DNA of 64,000 nt from Moorella thermoacetica (GTDB lineage: Bacteria > Bacillota > DSM-521 > Neomoorellales > Neomoorellaceae): the NCBI RefSeq assembly GCF_001267405.1, contig NZ_CP012369.1:1390001-1454000 (forward strand), read 5' to 3'. A model generated the notes under the pieces. That model had not been told where the DNA came from and made no database searches. It worked only from the letters and a program-made list of their open reading frames with translations. The stretch's first letter is position 1; the number at the start of each line of letters is the position of its first letter. Positions 53,712-63,922 of this stretch are shown here, one piece after another. The position numbers and the translations under genes were made by a program.

Positions 53712-54248
53712 TTATGCCTGCAAAATGCATGTTGCCGCCATTATTCCGGCGATACTCTTGGCGTCCTGAATTGCTCCCCGTAAAGCCATGGCTGCTGCTT
53801 CAGCTAGGGGTACCCGGACAATCTCCAGAAACTCGTCGTCATCGGCCTTTTCCCGGTGGGACCGCAGGCCGGTTGCCAGGAAAAGATGCATGATCTCATT
53901 GGAAAACCCCGGGGTCGAATAAAAGGTTAAAAGGGGTTTCCATTCCGCGGCCGCCAGGCCCACCTCTTCGGCCAGCTCCCTCTGAGCACAGGTAAGGGGT
54001 TCTTCGCCGGAATCCAGTTTCCCGGCCGGTATCTCCAGGGTTACACGTTCAATGGGATAACGATACTGGCGTACCAGGTAGATGTTTTTGTCGTTGTCCA
54101 GGGCGATAATAGCAACAGCGCCGGGATGTTCTACCACCTCGCGGCTGGCCTCATGGCCGTCGGGCAGACGCACCCGGTCCCGGCGCAGGTTTAGTATCCG
54201 GCCTTCGTAAATGCGTTCCGAGGCAATCCGCGTTTCAGTCAGGTCCAT
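53712..54248 (-). CDS. NUDIX hydrolase, ADP-ribose pyrophosphatase type
   Basis: The 178-aa protein has the NUDIX box GKLDSGEEPLTCAQRELAEE with Val-Gly-Leu after it (near residues 76-98). The ADP-ribose pyrophosphatase N-terminal dimerisation strands and YRYPIERVTLEIPAG are present. It hydrolyses ADP-ribose and similar nucleotides. This gene is found at the spoIIM-xerD locus in many Bacilli and Clostridia. Confidence 0.9.
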   Translation of the reverse strand: MDLTETRIASERIYEGRILNLRRDRVRLPDGHEASREVVEHPGAVAIIALDNDKNIYLVRQYRYPIERVTLEIPAGKLDSGEEPLTCAQRELAEEVGLAAAEWKPLLTFYSTPGFSNEIMHLFLATGLRSHREKADDDEFLEIVRVPLAEAAAMALRGAIQDAKSIAGIMAATCILQA

Positions 54249-54408
54249 TACAGTCTCCTCCTAATCTACCAAGCTGGCATTGCTTTGCTCGCTCCCCGGT
54301 CCTCGCTACAAACAATGCCAGCCCGTTATTTTCATCCTTCTGCTGGTGCCGCCTGGCGGTATGGGCTCTGGTGGGAGGCGTCATCCTCGCGGGTCTTCGC
54401 GGAATCGC

Positions 54409-54438
54409 AAGAAGAAACTGGCACTCACGCCAGTTTCC
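54409..54438 (-). terminator. terminator of spo0A
   Basis: GAAACTGGC and GCCAGTTTC form a perfect 9-bp stem (54414-54437); TTCTT follows on the minus strand. It lies 20 bp after the spo0A stop. Confidence 0.7.
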
Positions 54439-54456
54439 CCCTCTAACCTCCTGTTT

Positions 54457-55226
54457 TTAGTTTATCTTAGCCCCGATACGTAGTTTATCGGCGACCATGG
54501 CGATAAATTCCGAGTTGGTAGGTTTACCCCGTTCAACGTTAATAGTATAACCGAAGAATTTATTCATCATCTCAACATTGCCCCTGTCCCAGGCGAGTTC
54601 AATGGCATGCCGGATAGCGCGTTCGACGCGACTGGGAGTAGTCATATACTTGCGGGCGATAAGGGGATAGAGTTCCTTCGTTACCGCTCCCAGGAGGCTG
54701 ACATCGTCGATAACCATCAAGATAGCCTCCCGCAGGTACTGATAACCTTTGATATGGGCAGGGACGCCCATTTGATGGATAATCTTGGTTACCTCGACAT
54801 CCATATTACGACCGGCCCGGCTAACCTGAGACGGCGCCGTCGGCAGGGGATGGCCGTTGGCCAGTTGCCGTAATCTGTTTCCCAGCACTTCCAGGTCGAA
54901 GGGTTTTAATATGTAGTAATCAGCCCCAGTTCGACCGACCGCATGGTCATACTCTCCTGACCCAGGGCGGTGAGGATAACAATCTTGGGTCGCGGCTCGA
55001 AATTTAAAACCTGCAATTTTTCCAACACCCCGATACCGTCCAGGTGGGGCATAATAATATCCAGTATAACAATATCCGGCTCTTGTTCCTGGATAAGTTC
55101 CAGGGTTTCCTGGCCGTTATGGGCTACCCCTGATAGGACGAAATCCTCTTGTTCGTTGAAGTATTCCTCCAATACCTCGCAAAATTCCCGATTATCATCG
55201 GCAATAAGCACCTTGATGGCCTCCAT
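54457..55226 (-). pseudogene. spo0A: sporulation master regulator Spo0A with an apparent one-base frameshift
   Basis: The receiver domain is intact from the ATG at 55226 (IKVLIADDNREF, phospho-Asp in [13 protein letters not shown], Thr in VILTALGQE). After RSVELG the frame reads LITTY and stops at 54906. One extra G in the run at 54924-54927 (CCCC on +) would restore the conserved [13 protein letters not shown] and join the second open segment. That segment carries the DNA-binding domain ([51 protein letters not shown]). Everything else is normal, so this is either a homopolymer sequencing error or a very recent mutation disabling sporulation. Confidence 0.88.
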
Positions 55227-55257
55227 TTTATTTCATCCCGCCTCCTGCAAAAACCCT

Positions 55258-55300
55258 GTCATTAATTTGCCAGATAGTGTTTCGACGTCACCAGGGGATA
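55258..55300 (-). promoter_or_regulatory. possible sigma-H promoter and 0A box upstream of spo0A
   Basis: The minus strand has GAAGGATTAT and, about 11 bp later, GTCGAAACA. These resemble the sigma-H -35 and -10 elements. The GTCGAAA also resembles a 0A box (TGTCGAA). Bacillus spo0A has a sigma-H promoter and 0A boxes in this region. Confidence 0.4.
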
Positions 55301-55335
55301 ATCCTTCCATTCGCATAAAGAGGCAAAAGTTTTGG

Positions 55336-56715
55336 TTATCCTACACAAAATACCACAAAAAGGAAAGAACCAGGGGTTTCGACAGTAGCACCCCTGGCTT
55401 TATCTTTAGGAACAAGTTCTGTCTCCTGGAGCATCCATTCCGCCAGCACCCCGTAACCCCGGGTCGGGTCGTTGATAAAGACGTGGGTTACGGCACCGGC
55501 CAGTTGGCCGTCTTGAATAATGGGACTCCCGCTCATACCCTGGATAATGCCTCCGGTTACGGCCAGTAACCTGGGGTCGGTAATCCTAAGGACCAGGCCC
55601 TTGCCGCTGGCCCGCTGGTGGGGCATGACCCGTTCGATTTCCACCTGGAAACTTTCGACCTTTTCTCCTTCGATAACCGTCAGGATTTCTGCCGGTCCGG
55701 GGTGGACAGTATCGGCCAGGGCTACTGGTATCTCTTTATTACCGGGAAGCTTGCCGGTTATCGTTCCAAATATGCCAACAATAGTATTCTTCTGTATAGT
55801 ACCGCTAAATTGGCCGTTTTCCAGAAAAACGCCCAGCTTTTCTCCCGGTTGCCCCCGGTAGCCCTGGTGGATACCCTGGATGGCCGCCGCTACTATCCTG
55901 CCGCCGCTGATATCCATGGCCGTCTGGCCGTCACTGCCGGTAACTACGTGGCCCAGGGCACCGAAAACGCCCTTGTTTTGATCGTAAAAGGTCAGGGTGC
56001 CGACGCCGGCCGTACTGTCCCGGACATAGACGCCAATCCGGTAGCGCCCTGTTTCCTGGCAGTAGCGAGGGTGGATGTTCAGGGTCAACAAGTGGCCTTC
56101 CCTTTTAACGGTGATCCTGGCCTGGCGATTGGCCTGCCCGGCGGCATTGATCAGGTTGGCCACTTCCTGGTCGCTGGTTACCTTCTGACCGTCAATGGCG
56201 ATGATGGCGTCGCCTGTTTCCAGGCCTGCCTGCCGGGCCAGGTAAACCTTGTTACCCCTCTCGTCTACAATCGCCGCCTGGCCTACTACCTGGACGCCTT
56301 CGGTCTTCAAGAAGACCCCTATAGCCTGGCCGCCGGGAGAAACATCGACCGGTTGTACCAGCTGAATGGTAATATTCTTTAATGGAATAAAGCCGAACAA
56401 TTTTAATTGTAGCTGTAACCACCGGGGGAAATCGCCGGTAGTGGCTCTGCTCCAGTCCCCGCTATTAACCTTCACTTCGACCTGGCGGGCCAGACCCGGC
56501 GGCAGTTCCCAGGGCAGGGAAATTGGCGCTGCTGCCGGCAGGCGCTGCTGCCAGGGGAGGGCAAAAAAATTGCGTACCGGCGGAGCCAGGCCACCGTAGA
56601 GTAACATTGCCGCCAGCACCAGGCCCAGGACCCGGTGCCCCAAGCGTTTCAAGGGCATCACCTTCCTCCCTTGCCTACCGCTTTTTAACGTGTTTTTGTT
56701 TTTTGTTCTAAACAT
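55336..56715 (-). CDS. spoIVB: SpoIVB serine peptidase
   Basis: The 459-aa S55-family protease has an N-terminal membrane anchor (near 26-45), a PDZ domain (about 155-230: LETGDAIIAIDGQKV) and the SpoIVB peptidase domain. The catalytic serine is in GIIQGMSGSPIIQDGQL near residue 392. It cleaves SpoIVFA to trigger sigma-K processing. An internal ATG at about 56661 would give a shorter N-terminus. Its position before spo0A is as in Bacillus. Confidence 0.92.
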   Translation of the reverse strand: MFRTKNKNTLKSGRQGRKVMPLKRLGHRVLGLVLAAMLLYGGLAPPVRNFFALPWQQRLPAAAPISLPWELPPGLARQVEVKVNSGDWSRATTGDFPRWLQLQLKLFGFIPLKNITIQLVQPVDVSPGGQAIGVFLKTEGVQVVGQAAIVDERGNKVYLARQAGLETGDAIIAIDGQKVTSDQEVANLINAAGQANRQARITVKREGHLLTLNIHPRYCQETGRYRIGVYVRDSTAGVGTLTFYDQNKGVFGALGHVVTGSDGQTAMDISGGRIVAAAIQGIHQGYRGQPGEKLGVFLENGQFSGTIQKNTIVGIFGTITGKLPGNKEIPVALADTVHPGPAEILTVIEGEKVESFQVEIERVMPHQRASGKGLVLRITDPRLLAVTGGIIQGMSGSPIIQDGQLAGAVTHVFINDPTRGYGVLAEWMLQETELVPKDKARGATVETPGSFLFVVFCVG

Positions 56716-56834
56716 AAAATAACCTCAAGCCGTGGCTTTTATGCTGTCAAAAGCGACCTGAGGTGGAGATATAGCCTGATTCAGGGAGTAAAGGGGCTAT
56801 ATTTAACGTTATTTAATTTTTATTAGCATATATT

Positions 56835-58511
56835 TCATTTTATGGACCCTGATTGTTGTAAAAGGGCAGCGGCATGTTCTCGCGCCACACTGCTGGCGGA
56901 ACCGGATAATAACCGGGCCAGCTCATCAACCCGCTCTTCACCCCGGAGAACATCGACCCGGGTATAGGTGCGGCCTTCCCGCACCTCCTTGCTAACCCGG
57001 AAGTGCTGCCCGGCAAAACTGGCCAGCTGGGCCGAGTGGGTAATGCAAAGGACCTGTCGCCGGCGGCCTATGGCCGCCAGGGTCCTGGCCACCGCCCGGG
57101 CCGCAGCACCGCCAACGCCGGCGTCAATCTCATCAAATATCAATGTTGGCACGGCGTCAACATCGGCCAGAATACTCTTTAAGGCTAGCATTACCCGGGC
57201 CATCTCCCCTCCGGAAGCTATCTGGGCCAGGGGCCGGCTGCCCTCTCCGGGATTGGGTTGAAAAAGAAATGTAATGTTGTCCATACCCGCTGGGCCTGGC
57301 TGTGGTGCTTCGCTGCAGTCCACCCTGATCCTGGCTGCCGGCATGGCCAGATCCTTAAGGACTTTCAGCAGCTCTTTTTCGATTTTTTGCGCTGCTTCCA
57401 TACGCCGCCGGCGTAAAAGCAAGGCTTTTTCCCTGTATTTTTCCGCGGCCAGTTCGATCTCCTTTTCCAGGGCGGCCGCCTGTCCCGCCATTTGCTCAAG
57501 CCTTTCCAGGGCGGCCGCCGTTTCCGCCTGGTACTGTAAAATGGCCTCGATACTGCCGCCGTACTTGCGTTTTAAATCTTTTATCAGTTCCAGACGGTTT
57601 TCAATCTCCTGCAGGCGGGCAGGATCGTACTCCAGCCCTTCCCCATAGCGGCGAACGCTCCGGGCTATCTCTTCGACCTGGGCCGTTATCCCCTCCAGGG
57701 TGCCCTGCCAGGTCTGCAAGCCGGGATCAATGGCTGCCAGGGCCTCAAGTTCCGCCAAGGCCCGGCTGAGCTGATCGTAGGCCGATCTGCCTTCTTCCTC
57801 AAAGAGGGCAGCATAAACGACCGCCGCACCCCTGGCCAGCCTTTCCCCGTTATTGAGGATTTCCCGCTGGCGGCTCAATTCTTCCTCTTCCCCGGGGGTA
57901 AGGTTGGCGGCGCCTATTTCCTGGAGCTGGTATTGCCAGAGATCACGTTGCCGTTCCCGCTCCCCCCTGTCGCCGCAGAGTTCCTCCAGTTCCTTTTTTA
58001 AATCCTGCCACCTGGTATATAACTCTCCGACCTCCTGCCTGAGCTCCATCAGGCCGGCCAGGCTATCCAGCATATCCATTTGATAAGCCGGCCGCAGGAG
58101 GGACTGGTAGGCGTGCTGGCCGTGGATATCTACCAGCATCTGGCCAATTCTCTGGTACATACCCAGAGTCAGGCTGCGCCCGTTTACCCGGCAGCTGTGG
58201 CGACCGCTGCGGCTGATCTCCCGGCAAAGGAGCAGGGTCCCGTCGTCCTCCGCAGCCACCCCCATGGCAGACAGGGTTTCCTTAAGGCCCGGCAGGCCGG
58301 CTACCTGGAAGAGGCCCCTGACTACCGCCTTATCCGCCCCGGCGCGGATATACTCGCCCGAGGCTCGGGCCCCTACCAGCAGTCCCACGGCGTCGACGAT
58401 AATGGACTTGCCGGCACCCGTTTCCCCGGTAAGAACCGTCAGCCCCGGCTCCAGGTTGAGCTGCAGGGACTCGATTAGCGCCAGGTTTTCGATTTGCAGT
58501 TCCTGGAGCAC
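56835..58511 (-). CDS. recN: DNA repair protein RecN
   Basis: The 558-aa SMC-like ATPase has Walker A LTGETGAGKSI near residue 31, coiled coils at about 160-380, the signature ASGGEMARVMLALK near 443, and Walker B TLIFDEIDAGVGG near 468. It acts in double-strand break repair. The gene lies 6 bp after argR. Confidence 0.95.
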   Translation of the reverse strand: MLQELQIENLALIESLQLNLEPGLTVLTGETGAGKSIIVDAVGLLVGARASGEYIRAGADKAVVRGLFQVAGLPGLKETLSAMGVAAEDDGTLLLCREISRSGRHSCRVNGRSLTLGMYQRIGQMLVDIHGQHAYQSLLRPAYQMDMLDSLAGLMELRQEVGELYTRWQDLKKELEELCGDRGERERQRDLWQYQLQEIGAANLTPGEEEELSRQREILNNGERLARGAAVVYAALFEEEGRSAYDQLSRALAELEALAAIDPGLQTWQGTLEGITAQVEEIARSVRRYGEGLEYDPARLQEIENRLELIKDLKRKYGGSIEAILQYQAETAAALERLEQMAGQAAALEKEIELAAEKYREKALLLRRRRMEAAQKIEKELLKVLKDLAMPAARIRVDCSEAPQPGPAGMDNITFLFQPNPGEGSRPLAQIASGGEMARVMLALKSILADVDAVPTLIFDEIDAGVGGAAARAVARTLAAIGRRRQVLCITHSAQLASFAGQHFRVSKEVREGRTYTRVDVLRGEERVDELARLLSGSASSVAREHAAALLQQSGSIK

Positions 58512-58517
58512 TCTGCC

Positions 58518-58976
58518 TCACCCTTCCCCGAGTTCCCGGAAGCGTTGGAGAACCGTGGCTACCGCTTCCTTGGGCTTGACAATCACCAGAATGGTATCGT
58601 CGCCGGCAACGGTGCCGATAACCTCCGGCCAGTCAAGGGAATCCAGGCAGGAAGCCACGGCGTGGGCCGTTCCCGGCAGGGTCCGGATTAAAATTAAATT
58701 TTCGCTGTCATCGATCTTGGTGACGGAATCCGCAAAGAGACGCTGCAGCCGGCCATAAGGGTTTATAAGGCGTTGCCCGGGGGGCGCGGCATAGCGGTAG
58801 AGGTTTTCCCCCGCCGGTACCTTGATCAGACCCAGTTCTTTGATATCCCGGGAGACAGTAGCCTGGGTCACCCTGAGACCGCGCCTTCGCAACTCTCTAG
58901 CCAGTTGATCCTGGGTGGCTATGGGGGTACTTGCTATCAGTTTCAGGATTAACTGTTGCCGCTGGGTTTTCATCAT
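58518..58976 (-). CDS. argR: arginine repressor ArgR
   Basis: This 152-aa regulator has an N-terminal winged helix with [18 protein letters not shown] and a C-terminal hexamerisation/arginine-binding domain ([12 protein letters not shown]). It overlaps the NAD kinase gene by 80 bp, an unusually long overlap. The ATG at 58973 could be the exact start. Confidence 0.93.
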   Translation of the reverse strand: MMKTQRQQLILKLIASTPIATQDQLARELRRRGLRVTQATVSRDIKELGLIKVPAGENLYRYAAPPGQRLINPYGRLQRLFADSVTKIDDSENLILIRTLPGTAHAVASCLDSLDWPEVIGTVAGDDTILVIVKPKEAVATVLQRFRELGEG

Positions 58977-59832
58977 CCTGCCGGCTCCCCCCTTCCTTCA
59001 GTTTCTCCCGTACCAGGCTATAAAAGGTGTTATCTTGCAGCCTGATTAAACGGGCCGGGGTTCTGGCCCTGGTTACCCTGATGACGTCACCGTCACGGAG
59101 GTGCAAACCTTGCTGGCCGTCGACAGTCAGCATAACTTCGGCCCCGGGCGCATGGACACAGACCCTGATCTCCTGTTCCCCCGGTACCACCAGGGGTCGG
59201 GTATAAAGGGTATGGGGACAGATGGGGGTCAGGATCATTACCTGGAGCTGGGGTGAAACCAGGGGACCACCGGCCGACAGGGAGTAAGCCGTCGAGCCGG
59301 TGGGGGAGGAGACAATCAGTCCGTCGGCCGGGTATGTATCCAGATAGGCTGTATCAATATAAACCTCCAGGCGGAGCATCCGGGAAAAAGCACCCTTGGT
59401 CACGACAATGTCGTTTAAAGCGGTGCAGGTTAATGCCTTTTCCGGCCTCTGGACCGTTCCCCGGAGCATCATGCGCTCTTCGATGCGGTAGGCGCCGGCC
59501 AGGAGTTTGTCGAGGGCCGGGTAGAGCTCCGTCAGCTCTATCTCCGTCAGGAAGCCCAGGTGCCCCAGGTTGATCCCCAGGATCGGCGTCCCGGCCGGGG
59601 CCACCAGCTGCGCCGCCCGCAGGAGGGTGCCATCGCCCCCCAGGGCTAAAAGTCCCTCGGCGGCAATTACTTCTTCTTCCGCTACACCCTTTTCGGGGCA
59701 CCCCAGGGCAGCAGCCTTCCTGGTGGAGATCAGCACCCGGACGTTCCTGCTCTCCAGGTAGTTTATGATATCCAGGGCCGTTTCTCGTACCCGGGGTTTT
59801 TCCAGGTTGGCCACCATACCTATCCGCTGCAA
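58897..59832 (-). CDS. nadK: NAD kinase
   Basis: The 311-aa kinase has the diagnostic [11 protein letters not shown] near residue 62, LGFLTEI near 92, and [13 protein letters not shown] near 178. The C-terminal tail after [11 protein letters not shown] adds about 30 residues that overlap argR. It phosphorylates NAD to NADP. Confidence 0.93.
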   Translation of the reverse strand: MQRIGMVANLEKPRVRETALDIINYLESRNVRVLISTRKAAALGCPEKGVAEEEVIAAEGLLALGGDGTLLRAAQLVAPAGTPILGINLGHLGFLTEIELTELYPALDKLLAGAYRIEERMMLRGTVQRPEKALTCTALNDIVVTKGAFSRMLRLEVYIDTAYLDTYPADGLIVSSPTGSTAYSLSAGGPLVSPQLQVMILTPICPHTLYTRPLVVPGEQEIRVCVHAPGAEVMLTVDGQQGLHLRDGDVIRVTRARTPARLIRLQDNTFYSLVREKLKEGGSRQDDENPAATVNPETDSKYPHSHPGSTG

Positions 59833-59878
59833 TGCAATCCCTCATTTCCCCGGCGGGGTTATCTCCCCCGCTATGAAA

Positions 59879-60694
59879 CTACGGCTTCAACAGTCCCTCG
59901 TGGGCCGCAGCAACTACCCGGTTGATGAGGCTCTCCCAGGCCTCCTTCTCCAGGCCCTGGCCGGTTAAACCCAGCCAGAGGAGGAATTCCACGTTACCCT
60001 CCGGCCCCTTGATGGGCGAGTAGGTAAGGCCCTTGATTTTCAAGCCCAGGTCAACCGCAGCAGCCAGTACTTCCTGTAATACCGCCCGGTGGACGGCTGC
60101 CTCCCGTACCACACCCTTTTTACCGACCCGGCCGGGCCCGGCTTCAAACTGGGGTTTTACCAGGGCGATTATTTCCCCCTCCGGTTTCAGGCAACTGGCC
60201 ACAGCGGGCAGGACCTTGAGCAAAGATATGAAGGAAACATCAATAGTTGCCACGTCTGCCGGTTCGCCAAAACTGGAAGACTCCAGGTAACGGGCGTTGA
60301 CCCTTTCCATTACTATAACCCTTGGGTCCTGGCGCAGGGACCAGGCCAGTTGTCCGTAACCCACATCGACGGCATAAACGCGGGCGGCACCGTGCTTGAG
60401 GGCGCAGTCGGTAAAGCCGCCGGTAGAAGCGCCGACGTCCAGGATTATTTTACCATGCAGATCGATACTAAAGACCTCCAGGGCCCGGGCGAGCTTTAAC
60501 CCTCCCCGGCTGACGTAAGGGAGGTGCTGGCCAAGGAGACGGATGGTCGCTGTATCCGGCACGGCAGCGCCTGGCTTATCGACTGGAACATTGTTAACCA
60601 GGACCTCGCCGGCCATGATGGCCGTCCGGGCCTGTTCCCTGCTGGGGTAGAGGCCCCGCCTCACCAGCAGGAGGTCCAATCGTTCCTTAGCCAC
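59879..60694 (-). CDS. tlyA: TlyA family rRNA methyltransferase/hemolysin
   Basis: This 271-aa protein has an N-terminal S4 RNA-binding domain ([19 protein letters not shown]) and a FtsJ-like SAM methyltransferase fold ([14 protein letters not shown] near 91). TlyA 2'-O-methylates 16S/23S rRNA. It overlaps dxs by 8 bp, as in the dxs-tlyA-nadK-argR-recN order of other Firmicutes. Confidence 0.92.
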
Positions 60695-62609
60695 CGGAAA
60701 TCCCCTTTGTCTGGTTGCGCCGCCGGTGCAGGACCGGGGTCTCCGCCAGCAGCGCCTGGACGGCAGCCCTGATCCCGGCCGGAGTCAAGCCTAAGTGTTC
60801 CCGTAAAATGGCTGGTTTACCCTGGTGGACAAACTCGTCCTTCACCCCCAGGCACCGCACCCGGATACCCTTGCGCCCGTTCCGTGCCAGGAGTTCCAGA
60901 ACGGCGCTGCCAAAGCCCCCGGCCAGGACGTGTTCTTCCACGGTCACCAGATGGCCGGTGCGATCCGCCCAGGTGAGGATCAGGTCTTCATCCAGGGGCT
61001 TAATAAACCGGGGATTAATGACGGTGGCTTCGATACCCCGGGCTGCCAGGTCCCCGGCCGCTTCCAGGGCTGCATACGCCAGGGGGCCTAGAGCCAGGAT
61101 GGTGACATCCCGGCCACGACGCAGGACTTCACCCTTGCCAATGGGCAAAGGCTGGGCCGTTCCCGTCAGGGGCACACCCATACCGGCGCCCCGGGGGTAG
61201 CGCAGCGCCGCCGGTCCTTGGTACTGGAGGGCGGTTACCAGCATGTGGCGCAGTTCCTGTTCATCCTTGGGTGCCATGAGGACCAGGCCGGGAACACAAC
61301 GCAACAGGGACACATCAAAGAGACCCTGGTGGGTTTCACCGTCTTCACCTACCAGGCCGGCCCGGTCAATGGCCAGGACCACCGGCAGCTCCATTAAGGC
61401 GATATCGTGGATTACCTGGTCAATGGCCCGCTGTAAAAAAGTAGAATAGATGGCTACTACAGGGTGCATCCCGGCAGCGGCCAGGCCGGCGGCCAGGGTC
61501 AGGGCGTGCTGCTCGGCGATGCCGACATCAAAAAAGCGTTTGGGGAAGCGCCGGGCAAAGGGCGTCAGGCCGGTGCCATCGGGCATGGCAGCCGTTATGG
61601 CCACCAGGCGGTTGTTCTTTTCCCCCTGGCGCACCAGTTCGGCACCAAAAACAGAGGTGTAGGTCGGCGGCCCTCCTCCGGCCAGGGGTTCCCCTGTTGC
61701 CGGATCAAAGGGGCCTATGCCGTGGAAGCGGTCGGGATGGTCCTCGGCCGGCTGGTAACCCTTCCCCTTGGTGGTAATTACATGTACCAGGACCGGGCCT
61801 CTGGTATTCCGGGCATGCTGGAGGACCTCTTTTAACCGGGCAATATTGTGACCTTCAATGGGCCCCAGGTAGGTAAAACCAATCTCTTCGAAAAACATGC
61901 CTGGAACGACCAGATATTTAAAGCTGTCCTTGAGGCGATCAATTACCTTGAGCACCCGGGGACCTAAATGGGGGAGCCGGTTGAGAAGATTCTCCAGCTC
62001 TTCCTTACCTCGGGAATACATGGGGTCCGTCCGCAGGCGGGAAAGATAGGCCGCCAGGCCACCAACCGGAGGGGCGATAGACATCTCATTATCATTTAAG
62101 ACAACAATCAAGTTGGCCTGCAGGTGGCCGGCATGGTTCATGGCTTCGAAAGCCATCCCGCCCGTCAGGGCACCATCGCCGATAACAGCCACCACCTGGT
62201 AGTCTTCTCCCTTTAAGTCCCGGGCCAGGGCCATCCCCAGGGCAGCCGAGATCGAGGTGCTGCTATGCCCGGTATCAAAGGCGTCGTAGGGGCTTTCGGC
62301 CCGCTTGGGAAAACCGCTCAGGCCCCCGAACTGACGCAGGCTGGTCATTTCCTGGCGCCGTCCGGTAAGGATCTTATGAACGTAGCACTGGTGGCCGACG
62401 TCCCAGATGATTTTATCCCGGGGTAGATCAAAGACGCTGTGCAGGGCCAGGGTCAGCTCCACAACCCCAAGGTTGGGGGCCAGGTGACCGCCCGTGCGGG
62501 CGACCGTCTGGACCAGTTCCTGGCGGATTTCCCTGGCGAGTATATCAAGCTCGGCAAGGGTAAATTTTTTTATGGCTGCCGGTTCGTTGATTTTTTCTAG
62601 CAGGCTCAT
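60687..62609 (-). CDS. dxs: 1-deoxy-D-xylulose-5-phosphate synthase
   Basis: About 640 aa from ATG 62609 ([16 protein letters not shown]), whose ATG overlaps the upstream stop (ATGA); GGAAGG precedes it. Thiamin-diphosphate sites are visible ([18 protein letters not shown] and LNDNEMSI), as is the transketolase C half ([27 protein letters not shown]). It makes DXP for the MEP isoprenoid pathway and thiamin. Coupling to oapA and OLE RNA is seen in the sequence. Confidence 0.95.
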
Positions 62610-63220
62610 GGCCGCCTTCCTTTCCTGGGTCCATTTGGTATGGGTTGCCACCCGGTTAGCCTTTCGATGGCATACAAGACCCGACCCACAAAAAAGACAA
62701 CCTCGTTGGCCTCACGCAGGGCGAAACTCTTGCCCATCGCCTTGCCGCCCACTGTTACCGCTGCGATCACTGCCGTTGTGATGGTGCTTATGAGGATATC
62801 TTCCGCCCCGTGCTGGCCGGCCAAGCGCAGGATGATCACCGCCCCTACTGCCCCGCTTAAGGTGCCGCTGGCGTCGCCAACGACGTCGTTACAAAAGGTG
62901 GTTACGCGATCGGCTTTGCGCAACAGCCTTAAGGCCTGGCGGGCTCCGGGTATCCTTTTGGCAGCCCTGGCGTTCAGGGGGGCTTCGCTGGCGGCCGCCG
63001 TGGCCACGCCAATAATATCAAAGATGATGCCTGCCAGTATAATAAAGAGCAACAGGGCGAAGGAGAGAATTATCGACGTTATTTTACCCAAAAAAAACTG
63101 GGAACCATAGCCTGCTGCCAGGGCTATAAAAAAAGTCCCCCCGCCCATGGTCAGGGCATTCTTCCAGGAGGAACGACCTTGTGTCTTGGCCAAGTATATT
63201 GATGCCTCCGCCACCGACAA
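62606..63220 (-). CDS. oapA: OLE-associated membrane protein OapA
   Basis: This 204-aa membrane protein has three or four hydrophobic helices. The central part ([38 protein letters not shown]) is typical of the DUF21/CNNM-like OapA family. OapA is encoded right after the OLE RNA gene in extremophilic Firmicutes and brings the RNA to the membrane. Here the ORF starts 35 bp after the closing stem of a roughly 600-nt structured RNA. Its stop overlaps the dxs start. Confidence 0.85.
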
Positions 63221-63254
63221 GGTTATGTAGGGCTAAAACATAGAAATGAAAATT

Positions 63255-63857
63255 ACGGGTGGGTGGCGACTGGCCGGATAAATGTTATGGCTTAGGTCCA
63301 GTAGGTTTTCCCGGTAGCCTACCATGCGTCGCCGTCATGGCGGTTTCCCTTTAAAGGCTGCCCTGCGCCGTCACCGGTAGCAGGACTGGATTACCACTTA
63401 GCACATACTTTAATCCCCGGCCAGCCTTACACGTGGTAAACAGTCTAGGGGTTTTCCCCGGCAATTCCATCCATCTTCTAGCCTCTTTTGCAACAGGGGT
63501 TTCCGCTTACTCCACGATTTTCGGCGAAAATCGTGATAGGCTTATCGCCTGCATCCACCCCTGCCGCTCAAGGCAGGCTACACTGCAGCCAGCACCCTCA
63601 GTACCAACTGCAGATTTCCACCCCAAGCCATAGTATTTGCTCCTGCCGCGGAACTTTCCCACGAACTTGGGTCTCCACGGAGGGAGGGTCCACGCCTACA
63701 TGCCATTGTAGATCGCCCCCCCTCCTTAACTCCCAGTACCAACCCCCGACTGGGCGTCGGCAGCCAGCACCAGGAACTTCATCGGTGTGCCCTTGACGGA
63801 TTTTTAGGCCCGCCTTCAAAGATGGTGGTCTTGACTAGAATACTGCGCCACCCACCA
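63255..63857 (-). ncRNA. ole: OLE RNA (ornate, large, extremophilic RNA)
   Basis: Between the promoter at 63.9 kb and oapA lies a GC-rich region of about 600 nt with no plausible gene. Its ends are complementary: GGTGGGTGGCG at the 5' side (complement of 63846-63856) and CGCCACCCACC at the 3' side (complement of 63258-63268), closing the whole element. Many internal hairpins are visible, including a perfect CACGATTTTC/GAAAATCGTG stem at 63512-63534. Size, closing stem, position before oapA and dxs, and the thermophilic Firmicute host all fit OLE RNA. I identified it from these features, not from an alignment. Confidence 0.85.
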
Positions 63858-63893
63858 AAACATGGTATGCAAGTTTTTTCGCTGACATGATGT

Positions 63894-63922
63894 ATTATAA
63901 GATATCAGGCCGTAATCGGCAA
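63894..63922 (-). promoter_or_regulatory. sigma-A promoter of the OLE RNA-oapA-dxs transcript
   Basis: Minus strand TTGCCG (63917-63922), 17-bp spacer, TATAAT (63894-63899). The start point would be about 30 nt before the OLE closing stem. Further upstream, 63923-64000, no gene start is seen. Confidence 0.75.

Noticed and set aside
63598-63819. 73-aa minus-strand frame upstream of oapA
   Set aside because: It is wholly inside the OLE RNA element; stems explain the sequence better than coding.
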